A DNA stretch of 64,000 bases, from contig NC_132983.1 in assembly GCF_047496725.1 (NCBI RefSeq), positions 589,501-653,500 of the forward strand, in the 5' to 3' direction. The position numbers were made by a program, and so were the translations under genes. Shown here one piece after another: positions 48,490-60,854 of the stretch. Under the pieces are notes generated by a model. The model worked only from the letters and a program-made list of their open reading frames with translations. It had not been told where the DNA came from and did no database searches. Numbering within the stretch: position 1 is the stretch's first letter; each line of letters starts with the position of its first letter. The DNA comes from Anoplolepis gracilipes. Taxonomy: Eukaryota; Arthropoda; Insecta; Hymenoptera; Formicidae.

Positions 48490-48752
48490 TCTTGATGGCG
48501 CTACCGACTGCAGAAGTGTAGACGAGCAGAGAACAGAGAGCAGAGCGCACACACCGAACATCGAACATCGAACTCTTCATTCTTCACTCTTCACTCTTCA
48601 CGATTCATTCAATGGCAGAACCGGTCTAACCATCGTGCAAAGTGTGCGCGAGACGTCCGTCTACTAGAGAAGAGGAATAATCTCTCGCGTTACGTTTTAT
48701 TGCTCTTTGACTCGCACAGCAGATACATTGTGACTGATATTTCTATCGAGCG
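48490..48752 (+). other. Probable promoter / noncoding first exon of SLC5 gene 1
   Basis: A locally GC-rich segment with short direct repeats (CATCGAA, TTCACTC) ends with a consensus donor, GTAAGT, at 48753. The next strong acceptor on this strand with coding behind it is just before 49859. I infer an untranslated first exon ending at 48752. Confidence 0.45.
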
Positions 48753-48840
48753 GTAAGTCTTTGACATTTTGTGACCGGCTAATTATACTAAAAATTCCAA
48801 ATTCGCATTTTGTGTATTCCGGATTCCGGCATGACGTTTG

Positions 48841-48885
48841 CGTCCCGCGTCTCGCGTCCCGCGTCCCGCGTCCCGCGTCCCGCGT
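48841..48885. repeat. 7-bp CpG-rich tandem repeat (CGTCCCG)n
   Basis: Six to seven consecutive copies of CGTCCCG, one with a C-to-T change, in the presumed first intron of SLC5 gene 1, under 100 bases from the donor. Confidence 0.9.
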
Positions 48886-49858
48886 ATCAGCTTTCGGCGT
48901 GATCGAGCAATGACAGTTTTACGTAATCGTTGATGCGATCGAACGGCGAGATGGACGGATACGGGGTGCGATCGACGAGTACGAGATACTCAAGTTTCCT
49001 TGACGTTTTATGTTATCAAATACAATCGAGAAAAATACATGTTGCGTCATCGACTTTACGAGTGATCTGACATAAATAGATTGCAATAATTGAGTGTGGC
49101 ACTATCGTACGTATGTACATGTAACGAGCTAATAATTTAGTAAAGTCACATTATTATACTGTGGTAAAGTTGTTACGTGGTCTGTAAAGTGAGTTTACTA
49201 CTTGTTCAGTCTTATGTATGTTATAAAAAAAAAAAAAAAGTATATCGCAATATCATAGCTAGATTGTCGCGGAGGAATTTACGTGTCAATTGAAAGAGTC
49301 AATAAAGCAAGTAAATTAAACAAGAGATAATTTGACACGATTGTCGGATAACGGTAGATTTAATAATGTGCTTTATTGTTTTGTAAAGTCGTTGAATATC
49401 ATCACTAGATTAACACTGGATTATATTTAAAAAGTATATATGAGATTATAAAAATGTAATATGTGCATATATTATGTATTATATACTTGAGTTTTCAATG
49501 CTACAAGATATGTTCCTCTTGATTAAAGCATTCAGCTTTTATAAATATTATTTCAGACCAAGTATAAATATAAATTGAAAAATATTGTGCGCAGTATGTG
49601 TTGAAATAAAAATTATGTGCAACTTTATATCAATTTTAGATTTTACATTTTATAAAACGTCTAACGAATAATTCTATAGCCGATCTTTTAATTAAGAATT
49701 TTATATTTATTTTATATATATCTATTAAGTCACATTTATACATTTCATATAAATATAATTTATAAAAAAAGAAAGGTTATATGTATATATATATATATAT
49801 TCTTTTTTCAAGTTAAACAATATTTTAATTATAACTTTAATTTGATACTTTATAGAAT

Positions 49859-52635
49859 ATGGCAGAAATAAAAACCTTACAATGGGCCGATTATCTGGTT
49901 ATAGCAATTATGCTGTGCATAAGTGTTGGAATTGGTATTTATTACAGATTCAGCGGAGGACGTCAGAAAACAATGGAGGTATGTGGTAAACGAATATTGT
50001 TGTTTTTTTTTTTTCTTTTTTTTTTTTGAGGAAGGTTTTTTCAAAACTAAAATGACTCTCTTCAAACGTTTTGTTACAATACAATAATATATGTTTTACA
50101 GGAATATTTTATTGCAAGTCGATCAATGGGCATTGTACCTGTTGCCGTTGCTTTAGTGGTATCTTTCATGTCTGCTATCACATTGCTTGGAGTATCCGCT
50201 GAAAATTATACATATGGAACACAGTTTGTTGTAATAAACATATCGTACTTAATAGGTACTCCAATTGTATGCTATGGATTCTTACCAGTTTTCTTCAAAT
50301 TACAAGCAACCAGCGCTTATGAGGTTTGTGCAAAATTTAATAAATATTGCTATAGTTATGATAATTGTGAATCGTTATTACACATTTGAAAGTATTATTT
50401 ATTTTAGTACTTAGAAAAACGTTTTGGAGTAAAAACTAGGATGATGGCTAGTTTTGTTTATTGGGTTCAACTGCTATTGTACTCAGGGGTGGTACTTTAT
50501 GCTCCTTCTTTAGCTTTGGAAGCAACAACGGGAATTTCTAAAACCGCCAGTATTATTATTATCGGCCTCGTCTGTGCCTTTTATTCGAGTATAGGCGGCA
50601 TTAAGGCCGTTCTGATAACAGATGTATTTCAAGCTTTACTTATGTTTGCTGCAGTCTTTGTTGTTATTGGCATAGCTGCGAATGAAACTGGAAGTTTAAA
50701 AGAGATATGGAACATAGCAAAGCAAGGGCATCGAATCGAATTTGATAGGTATTGTATTTGCTCTTCTATTAATTGTTTATTGTTGAATTGTAATATTTTA
50801 TCACATCTATTCATATTCTTATTACAGCATTTCTGCCGATCCAACAGTAAGGCATACCTGGTGGTCTCTTATCATTGGTGGTTTAGGTACATTTTTATCA
50901 ATTTATGGAGTAAACCAAGTACAAATACAACGTTCATTAACTGTGAAGTAAGTTTTTTAGCATAGTGATTTAAGTGGCACACACTAAATTAATAATTATA
51001 TTAAAATTTTAATAATTTAGTGTATATGTTAGTGTAAATTATATATAACATATTAAATAATCTTTGTTTTTATCTTATTTATTTTATTAAATATTTTTTT
51101 TAAACTTCTCTTTTATTAATAAAATTAATTTTTTTTTATTTAATATTAAACAAATTTTATTTTAGAAATATACAGGCTTCACAAAAAGCCTTGTGGTTAT
51201 CTTGGCCTATTCTATCAGTTCTTTCACTCACAACTTGTTTCTCAGGATTGGCAATATATAGTAAATATCACACTTGTGATCCAACTCGTCAGGGAAGAAT
51301 TTCTTCACCTGATATGCTTATGCCACTATATGTTATGGACACGATGTCTAATATACCTGGTTTGCCAGGTCTCTTTATTGCAGGTAATATATTTCTGAGG
51401 ACGTATTTTTATCACGTATTTTGTTTTAAAGTCTTAGTAACTTCTTTAGAAATTACAATTACAGAAATTAAAATAATTATAAAAATAAAGGCATTTAATA
51501 AGAATAGAAATATCTAAAAAAATTTTAAATAATAATTTTAAAACAATATTAGAAATAATTACAGTGTTAATCTGGAATATTTAACATATTTCTAGGTATA
51601 TTTAGTGCAGGGCTTAGCACAATTTCTGCAGCGTTAAATTCTTTAGCAGCAGTAACATTAGAGGATTATATGAAACCTATATATAGAAAGTGTACAGGTC
51701 GTGAATTGTCTTCTACAAAGTCAACCTCTATTGCTAAAGTGCTTGCTTTTATGTTTGGCATTATTTCCATTGCTTTGGCATTTTTAGCACAATTATTGGG
51801 CGGAGTACTTCAAGTAAGTCGAGAAAAAAATCATGAAATTACAAAGGAAATCACAAGAAATTAAGCCAATAAAAATTTAATTTATTTGTTAATATAAAAC
51901 TATTATAAATATAATTTATTTATTATTATTTATTCATAAATGCATTTAAATTTGTTATTAACGGTACGTGTATTATCATAGGCAGGCTTAACTATTTTTG
52001 GAGTAGTTGGTGGACCATTATTAGGTGTTTTCACGCTTGGCATGGGCACCGAATCGGCGACGGAAGGCGGTGTGATAATTAGTTGTGTTACCGCGCTTAC
52101 GTTTGTGTTTTGGATGGCTTTTGGTCAACCGCGTCCGATGCCACCTATGTTATCAACGACTGTCGAAGGCTGTGATATACATAATACTCTCGCAAACATA
52201 ACAGTATCCGTTTCACAAAACGTCACACACTTTTCCAAGTGAGTAATTTCCAAGTGAGCTAAAATTACTTAATCTATGTATCTAAGATGTTAGCGTCTTA
52301 AAGAACTGTTATATTTTTTTTTCAGAAGCACTGGTGATAGTTCGTATTTTTATTTGTATCGTATTTCATACATGTGGTATGCTCCTCTTGGATTTTTAAT
52401 AACGTTCATCGTTGGCCTAATTATCAGTGGCCTGTCTCGTTTGTTTATCAAAGATCAAAATGACAAATTGGATCCTAATTTATTCTTTCCTGTGATAGCA
52501 CGACGTATACGTTATAGGCGACGTAAAGATGAAGAACTCAATGATATAGCAAATTATGCATTAGAGAAAAAGTATTCTTTTAGCAAAACAATCCACCAGA
52601 AGGACAGTGATGATAAAATGTGTACAAAACTTTAA
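49859..52635 (+). CDS. SLC5-family sodium:solute symporter, gene 1 (monocarboxylate/multivitamin-transporter-like)
   Basis: Plasma-membrane transporter expected to couple sodium entry to uptake of an organic solute. Eight coding exons: 49859-49978, 50102-50323, 50408-50748, 50828-50947, 51166-51383, 51596-51813, 51982-52238 and 52326-52635; 601 residues, the usual family size. It starts with LQWADYLVIAIMLCISVGIG as the first membrane span. The SSF signatures GVSAENYTYGTQF, GGIKAVLITDVFQALLMF and AGLSTISAALNSLAAVTLED are clear. About 12-13 hydrophobic spans can be counted. An extracellular-type loop near the end has NxT/NxS sites (NITVSVSQNVTHFS). Insect members of this branch are usually named sodium-coupled monocarboxylate transporter 1-like; the substrate cannot be told from sequence. 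A related gene follows in the same direction. Confidence 0.93.
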
Positions 52636-52917
52636 TTTAAGATCTAAAAAGATTAATAAGCATTAGACATTCCGTATCAGGCAAGTATGTGGGAAGAAAA
52701 CATAAAAATTAAAAAGCATTTTTCATCATCGTATTTATAAGACAATAATATTATGATTATTTTGAACGTTGGATTTTAGTAAATCTTATCTTTGACTTGT
52801 GTAGGTAATTTACTGTGAGAAAATTCACTTATATTTAATATTTTTAACATAATTTTTTATCTTTGTCTAAAATTAAAGCTCTTTCGTGTAAATACAAATA
52901 AAAATAAGTAAACTGGG

Positions 52918-53339
52918 CAAATAAGAACTACGCGTAATAAACGCAAATAACATATTAAGAGTAAAAAAAATTCAACTTATTTGATATCATGTATACGTTT
53001 TGATTTTCTTCGAGCCATCTTCGAATTAATAAAAAATGACATTAGGAAGAAATAACCTAATGTATGAAATAGAAAATTCTTAGAAAATATAATTAAATAT
53101 ATTTATATCACAGATTTCTGTGTGTGTGTTTATATTCATATATATAATATATAGAAATCTGGTTCATACATTACGTTATGTCCTCAGATTAGCAACTTTT
53201 ATTAATTTGTGCTAATTTGTAATGAATATGGCCCGAAAAAACCGAAACGTATATTAAATAAGTTGAACTTTTTTACTCTTAATAATATATATATATATTA
53301 CTTGCATTTATTACTATTACGCGTGGCTCTTATATTTGC
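52918..53339. repeat. ~420-bp long-arm inverted repeat in the 3' flank of SLC5 gene 1
   Basis: The left arm from GCAAATAAGAACTACGCGTA (52918) is repeated inverted, ending TACGCGTGGCTCTTATATTTGC at 53339. Shared inner blocks include ATTAAGAGTAAAAAA, TTCAACTTATTT and CCTAATGTATGAA/GTAATGTATGAA. Identity is about 75-80% with indels. It starts 282 bases after the stop codon, so it probably lies in the 3' UTR. This is a MITE-like or foldback relic. Confidence 0.65.
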
Positions 53340-54849
53340 TAGGTTATTTCTTTTTTTTTATATTTATAACTTTTTTATAAAACTAGATAATTTTGTGTAT
53401 TGTATTGCAACGAATGTCTTCCATACTATATTTGCACTGCCAGTTTTTACTTTTCATGAATAGAATTTTTGAACACAAAATACAGTTTGCATACAGTGTA
53501 CTATAATTTTGTTATGAAACATTTTTATGTGCGTGCAAATGATAGAAAAGTTTAGTTCCTTTTACATAAAAACATAAATGTACTTGAAAGAGAGCTATTT
53601 CTTAGGGTATTTTGACAATATTTTAGATAATAGAAAAAAAGTTTTTGAAATTAGTATCATCATTATCATCACTATCATATTCATGTATTATCATTATTCA
53701 TGTAATAGCGGTTGTAATAATAAAATTTCTGGAGAAAAGGATTTAAATATATTATATGCTTGGTGTTGTTTAAGTATAGCTGTTTAAAAATTTTAACAAG
53801 ACTTTATAAATTCAAGATAGAATTGTTAAGCCAGGGCAGCATTATTTCTGTACAATAATGTAATTGTAACAGTTGTATTTATTTATACCGATTTTATTGT
53901 TCTTGCTACTAATAGTATTTAAAATAATCAACCATAATTTTAAGGTCTTGAAAAAGAGACACAAATTTTAGAAATTGTATTTAATAGATTTACAAGAGAG
54001 TGATATTTATTAACATTGTTATATAGTGTTATGTAAATATATATTATCAACATTCAGAAAAATATATGATTATGATAAAGATTGGTACTTAAAGAATTAA
54101 CAAAACATAATCATTTATGTTTATACATAAAGTAACATGTATCAAGAGTGCAGTATTTGTTTAAATAAATAATTTTTATTATATTAAAAAAACAATTGTT
54201 ATTGTACATAATACCATGCCGAGTTGTAATTGTTATTTAATTAATTGTTATTTAATTAAGAAATAAAAACATGAACGATATTATTTTATAATATAATATA
54301 TATTATAGTATAGATAGTATTATAATTTTTAGTTATAATCAATAACCAAGTGAGATCGTCTAATTATTAAAATTTATATAATAATTGCAACAATTAACTG
54401 CAAACTTTTTCAAAAATTTGCGTTTAATATATTTTGTATTAAGTAGGAATCTACGAAATATTTGGTAGTATTAATTAAGTTTATTATTTCAGTTTTTTGC
54501 CATAAAATCCATGGATAAAATAGTATCCAATAATTCTGAAACATTCAATGGAAATAGGAAAAATTTCTGCTTCTTAAATATCTTGAGAAACTGAAATTCA
54601 AATGGCATCTTTATTATCTATGATATATAACCATATGCTTTTCTTTGAGGTCTTTCTAATATATTTAAATGGATGAAAAAAACTGGAGTTATATTTAAAA
54701 AATAAGACAAAGTAGAGAGGAAGAAACCCCAAGGTGGCCACGCAAAAGCTTCTAGTTCGTTTGGATTGATTCGCCAGATTGAACCAACGACAGTCAGTTG
54801 AAACCAGTTTCAATTTATGCGACTTCGCCAGATCGCTGAGATCTGTCGG

Positions 54850-54850
<1 letters not shown>

Positions 54851-54895
<45 letters not shown>
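54851..54895. repeat. (CT)n microsatellite
   Basis: Uninterrupted CT dinucleotides. Confidence 0.9.
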
Positions 54896-54898
<3 letters not shown>

Positions 54899-55496
54899 AG
54901 TCTGTAGGTCCTTTTTAATTATTTTTCCACTGACACGTCTCACAGGTCTGTAAAATAACACCTAATCTTTGGCTTCTCTTCCTAGACCCCCTAGACGGGG
55001 TGGCTGGGCCATTTGTTAATGATCAATTAAGTAGAATTATAAAACCTGTCATCACTTCGCTGCTTGCGTCAAATATCTCGATGGCTATCCTTGATATGCA
55101 CTCCTGACGCGTCTCTGGTTTAATTCAACGTTTTGCAATTTTTTCATTGCGATATTATGGTTTAAACTTTAGAAGATAAAAACAACTTTCCAAGTGCAGT
55201 TTATATTTAGAATCAATATGTAAAATAGGCCTACGCACTCATTTGACAAATTAATAAAATTAAAAAAGATATTTCTGAAATATAGATTTTTTAAAATTAT
55301 TATTCATTATTTTATCGCACAATATAATTTGCAGGAAATAAGAATAATTTTTACTTAACGGTTAAATGTTTATTGTATTATATAAATCTTATCTACAAGA
55401 TGAACATACCTATATATTTAAACATTGATAAATTACAAAATAAATTACATTAATTGACATAATTAATTAACACTCGGAGATCATGTGATCAGCTGC

Positions 55497-55592
55497 ATCG
55501 ATTTCTTCTCCCCGCCCCCCCCCCTCTCTCTCTCTCTCCTTTCTATCTCTCTCTTTCTCTTTCTCTTTTCTCCTTTTTTTTTCCTTATTTAT
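55497..55592. repeat. Polypyrimidine tract (C run, (CT)n, T run)
   Basis: Almost 100 bases with nearly only C and T on the + strand, including a run of about ten C. Such homopurine/homopyrimidine DNA can form triplex or other non-B structures. Confidence 0.85.
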
Positions 55593-57750
55593 TATTTCGC
55601 GAAGAATTTTCTTTCTCATTCTCTCTTTCTTCATTCTCATGCTTTCTTTGTATTATTTTTGACAACATGTTAGACTGTCTTTGACTTTCGATGACAACAG
55701 TCCTTTATAGGTGTGTACAATACGTTCGATTTTAGCTTCGCAGAAATAAAGTCATTATTTCGTGTAAAATGATCGCATCTAATTGTAAGAATGATGTGTG
55801 AAATTATAATAATTTGTTTTCAGTGCGATAATATATACACGTTTGTGTGATATGTTAATTTTAATATTAAATCAAACTCACAAGTGTTTTGTTGATGTCA
55901 CGTGATCCATTACAACAATTTCTATTAATGATTTGTTTCCTTATAAATAATTCTACGATTTTACAACACATCTGTAAGATCATCCGCAATTAAAATTTCA
56001 TGGAAGGTGAGTAGTAATAAGTAAAATTTGTTTAAAAAAGTCATCTTTATTGCTTTAAATCTTAAATACAAATCTTAAAAACAAATTTTTCGATGAATTA
56101 GCGCACTTGAGGTTTTCTTTTAAATTAATGAAAGTTTATTAAATTTTGTTCCCTTTTAATTTACAAATTTCTGACAAATATCAATTTTATTTTGCCAATA
56201 ATGTTGACGATTTTTACTTTAATAAAAGAAACGTGCAACATATGTGTGAATAAATCAATAATAAATAATCGGTCAATTAACATTGCAATGTATTGCAATT
56301 CATATTAGTCATATCCGAGGAATCGTGATTGGAGTTATTAGCGCATAGAAATGCATTGAATAAAATTGTTAACTACACTTCGTCGATGTTAATCGGTATT
56401 ATCTAGTTAAATCTGCACATGCTGCGTGTAGATGTTCCAAAAATGACTCGTTTTATGCAAAACACAGGTTTCAATAATAATCGATTTAAAGAAATATGGT
56501 GATGCTTTTAAGACAATCGATGAATTTGTTATTAAGATTGTTTTTTATTTTTAAGATAAAATAATTTAATTTTTATTCAAAAAATTATTTATAATTTCAA
56601 ATAGAAGAGAAAAGCACAAATCGTTTTAGGAATGTATCTTTGTATATATGTTTTTTATATGAAAAACACTAAAAGTGATAAATATTCATATATACATATA
56701 ATATAATCACAGATATTTTAACAGATTTCAATGATTGTTTGCTTTCGTCATAAATTCGAGATGATGACCAATTAATTGCACGCTTTATCCGATTTCGATT
56801 TCGACTAACGTCTTAATATTATATGCATGTTAAAAATCCCCGTCTCTACCTGGTTTATTTAATATTCTGTAAACTGTAACCGGTTAAATGTGGACTTAGC
56901 CGGATTTTCACACGTGCTGCGAGTTATATTGGACGTACGACATTGGTTTCCTGTCAGAGCTTATATCGGCTATTAGACGAATGATTCATAATTGACCGTG
57001 ATATCACGAAATTATATAGTGAAATATATCGTTTAAGAAGAAGAGATAATTTAATAATATGTTTACACATACATTAATTTCCTTAAGTAAAAAAAAAGAG
57101 AAAAAGGAAATAAATAAGAATTAAAGAAAAAATTATTTTTACACGCGAATCTCAAAATATTTAAATAATTTTAACATTTTTTTATATATATTTCCTACAT
57201 TCATAATTATGCCTATAAGTCATGATTTTGAATGTAATATAGATGCGCAATATCCAAGGACACGTGTCTTTTCTCTTTTTTGTGTATCCTTTGTATTATT
57301 TCGTCATGCAAAATAAATCGCTTTTATATACGATTTTTTTATAGAATCAGATATTCAGCTGAACAAAACTTCATCTACATTATTTGAATATATTTTTTAA
57401 GTATCCGCTATTTAACGATGTGTAGTCACGCTTATTTGATTTTATAAGAATTGGAGGTTTGGGAATTTTACCCGCGTTCGAAAATTTTCTTATTTTCGGT
57501 CATTACGATAATTAATTATAAAAATTTTGAATACAAAATATATTGTAGAATATGATAGAGATATAGCACTGTTTTTTGTTTATTGATACTTAATAATTAG
57601 TCATATAACTTTAAATTTCTTTTATTTCTATGTTGCATACCTATGTGTAAATTAACAAATAATATTTTATTTCTTATAAAATTAATGTATTATATAATAT
57701 AATGCAAAATTATTAATTTTTACAATATAATACAAGCTCATTACTTATTA

Positions 57751-57923
57751 CCAAAAATTTCATTACTTTATATTTAATCTCTCTATTATTTATCAAAACT
57801 ACGTTATTAAGTCATGCCTAATAAAATGCATAATTTTTATCAAAAATTTTATTATTTTATATTTAATCTTGCTCTATTATTTGTCAAAACTGTGTTATTA
57901 GTCATACCTAATAAAATGCATAA
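57751..57923 (+). repeat. Tandem duplication of an ~85-90-bp unit
   Basis: Two adjacent copies (57751-57832 and 57841-57923) share TATATTTAATCT, CTCTATTATTT, TCAAAACT and CCTAATAAAATGCATAA in the same order, with scattered substitutions. Confidence 0.8.
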
Positions 57924-58188
57924 GCAATAATAATAATGAACAATATTATCGCTAAATTATCAGAATATAAAGGAGACAAAGAAAACACGTGTTTTATACA
58001 AATTTGATTGAAGATATCAAAGTCTACGAGCACGTAAAATTATAAAATCGTATAAATCATGAAAGCAATATGTGACAACAATTATGCAATTTATCATTGA
58101 TGCGATTTAACAACAGGACGATTGTTATTATTTTGGCGAGTTTCACATTGAAACCAGTCACACGTAGTAGTAGGGGGATGATCGTTCG

Positions 58189-58617
58189 TATAAAGGCGCA
58201 CACGTGACAATTAAAACGATCAGTCTCGATTCCGTTCTCCGTTTAATCCGTAGATTTTCGCTGCGTGGAAATTAAGGGGGACCAAAAGTGGAAGTTGGAA
58301 GTCGAAGTCGCGCCAAGATTCTACAAATACCTCCATATTTTAAGTCGGAAAAACCGCGTGTCCTTTCAAAGGGGGGACGAGCAGACTCTCGCGAAAGAGC
58401 GAGAGGTTTCGATCAAAGCGAACTTATTAGCCGATCATATATGCGTTACATTAGGAAAACGAGCAAAATCATTCAACTACAATTTCGTACGTTCTTATCG
58501 GCTGGTACTTGCGAGTGAGGCGTGATTAGTCGTTAGAATCTTCGTGTTTTGTATATACATTTTTTTTTTTTTTTTAATCAGGTGATCCGTTCCACGTCTT
58601 GAAAGCAATCAAGAGAG
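58189..58617 (+). promoter_or_regulatory. Core promoter (TATA + initiator) and likely untranslated first exon
   Basis: TATAAA at 58189-58194 is followed by an arthropod initiator TCAGT at 58220-58224. Taking the A at 58222 as +1, the TATA box starts at -33, the classical spacing. An E-box CACGTG lies between them (58201-58206). The transcribed part would run to a splice donor, GTAAGA, at 58618. No ATG-initiated frame of note is present, so the exon is probably leader. The nearest + strand gene downstream is SLC5 gene 2 (ATG at 60855), its most likely owner. Confidence 0.55.
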
Positions 58618-60854
58618 GTAAGATTAAAAAAAATCTTTTTTGTATTCTTTAAAAATAAATCAAAGAAAAGTTTGTAAATCCATAAACTTTAAAATCAGCA
58701 ATCGGTTGGGTTACTTTCTCATCTAATTTTTTCTAGTGTAATCTAGTTTACTCAACACGATGAAAAGTGTAATTTTATTTCATTTATGTATATTGTTGTT
58801 TTTCGCTTATAGAGCTTATTTATAATATCATTATTATTATCCCTTTAACTTTATACATTTCTATTTATTTTTTATAGAAATAATACGTCCTATTTTTTTA
58901 ATTGATTTATACGAAATTACGATTTATCGATATTATTAATTTCAAGACTATAAATATATAAATAGATAAATACTATAAATATAATAGATATAATTATTTT
59001 TTAATTTTGATCGGATAAAATTATATATATAATATAATATTAAATATAAAATTATACAATTGATATTGATTATATATTTCATAAATATGAATATCTCAAA
59101 TCAGTGATAATACTGATAATATATTTCATTAATGTTACGAACGCAACAAAATATTTTGCATCACATATATATTTTTTGTGTATTTTAGATTTTGTGCAAA
59201 TTATAATAAAATCTATAAAATATTTTTGTACGTTTCCTAACGATTTTAGATTCATTAAATTGTAGTTTTATGTCGAACTAACCGGTTCTAACCAGATAAT
59301 TAATAGTCTAACCGGTTTGAATATGTATCTTAATAATCACCGAAGAATAGAAGAATATATTGGTTATGAAACTGTAGATAGTTATGTCAATTATTGTCAA
59401 CAATCTACGACAACGCGTAGATTGTTAAATAATTGGAATTGTATAAGTCACAGAAGATTGATTAATATATGTTCTATTTTATTGCTGACTTGTTTATGCA
59501 ACGATTAATAATTGTTGAGCAATCAATTTTATTTGCATATATTTTAATAGGGATTTGTTCTTCACCAATCTTTATTGATCTTTTCAGTCTTTCTTGTTAA
59601 TTTATACAATGATCCAATTTTAATTTATAAAAAATTATACCTTTTTAGAATTGGCAAAAAGCAGATGGGCATTATTCCTCTTATAAAATTGAGAGTAATT
59701 ATTTTCACTTAGAAATAATTTTCTATTTCTATTTCTATTACAAATAAAAGAACAATAAAATATTTAAAAAGTTATATAAAATCACAAAAGTAAAGAGACT
59801 TTCGCGAATTAAACTTTAAAGATAAAACTTAATTAACAAAATATTATTTGCTATTCAATTTTCAATTCATCAGACCTTACTTTTATAAAATTTTAATTTG
59901 ATGCTAATTTATCGCATATATAAATTCTGAAACTCGAAAAATTATTACAAAACTTATTTGGAATTTCAGTAAAGAATTAACTCCGCATTTTTTTACAAAA
60001 AATTATGCATTTCCTTTTTCATAAATCATCTTAAAATACCTTATTTATCTTGTTACTTTAATTCGACACCAATTTTATAATTATACTAACTTATGATTTA
60101 ATTTATAAATACAATGGATTAATGTATTAACAATATTCTTTTCTTTACTTTATAAATTTTTCGCGTCATTAAATTAACATCACTTGACACTTTAGTTGAA
60201 TTAATCGATATTTGGATTGAAACTATACCGATGACGTTTAACTATACTGCTATACGATATATCTTCGATATATAATACTCGATAAGGTCCGTAGAATTCA
60301 AGGTGACTGGTGTCAAATGAAAGGTGTCCAATTGAGATAGTGTCACATATATCAATTTGTGTGAGCATCATTAAAACGCTGCTATATTATATTGTTGAAC
60401 AATTTTCTGGAATTTGCTATGCCCCTTGATATCAATAAATTAAATCTCTTACATTAAATAATTTCTATTAACAAAAGTCTTTCTGTAACACGCGCGCATT
60501 TTAGTTTTAATATATGTATTTAAATATACCGTCTCTACTGTCTTTCTACTGGCCATGCGTCTTTAATTAATGTAGATCTGAGCTTAGTAATTTGGGAGAA
60601 TGCCATTTTTAAAATTTTTGCATTTTTTAAATCTTTGTAATATATATATATATAAACCTCGCTGAATTGAAGTGTAATTAAAATTATGCTAAATTACAGG
60701 TAAACATGAGAACAACTTCTTTGTTATAAAAACTATTTTATTTTCGATATTTTACTACAATAAAAAGTTATTTTTAAAATTTAAAAACCCTTAAGTTTAT
60801 CTTTTCTCATGTTATATATTAATAGAATATATGAAAAATAATTAGAGAGAGCAG
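58618..60854 (+). other. Probable leader intron / AT-rich region before SLC5 gene 2
   Basis: AT-rich. An open frame at 59317-59508 has no recognisable features. The acceptor that would join the 58.2-kb leader to the exon with the ATG at 60855 could not be fixed. Confidence 0.4.

Larger units (their letters stand above)
53340..58188. other. Intergenic region between the two SLC5 genes
   Basis: No coding exon recognised in 4.8 kb. Features seen: a (CT)n tract at 54851-54895, preceded by a locally GC-richer patch (54720-54850) that could be a minor promoter; a polypyrimidine tract at about 55497-55592; and a diverged tandem duplication at 57751-57923. Confidence 0.55.

Noticed and set aside
58265..58525. 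86-codon frame just after the TATA promoter
   Set aside because: It begins with GTG, not ATG, and overlaps another open frame; more likely 5' UTR.
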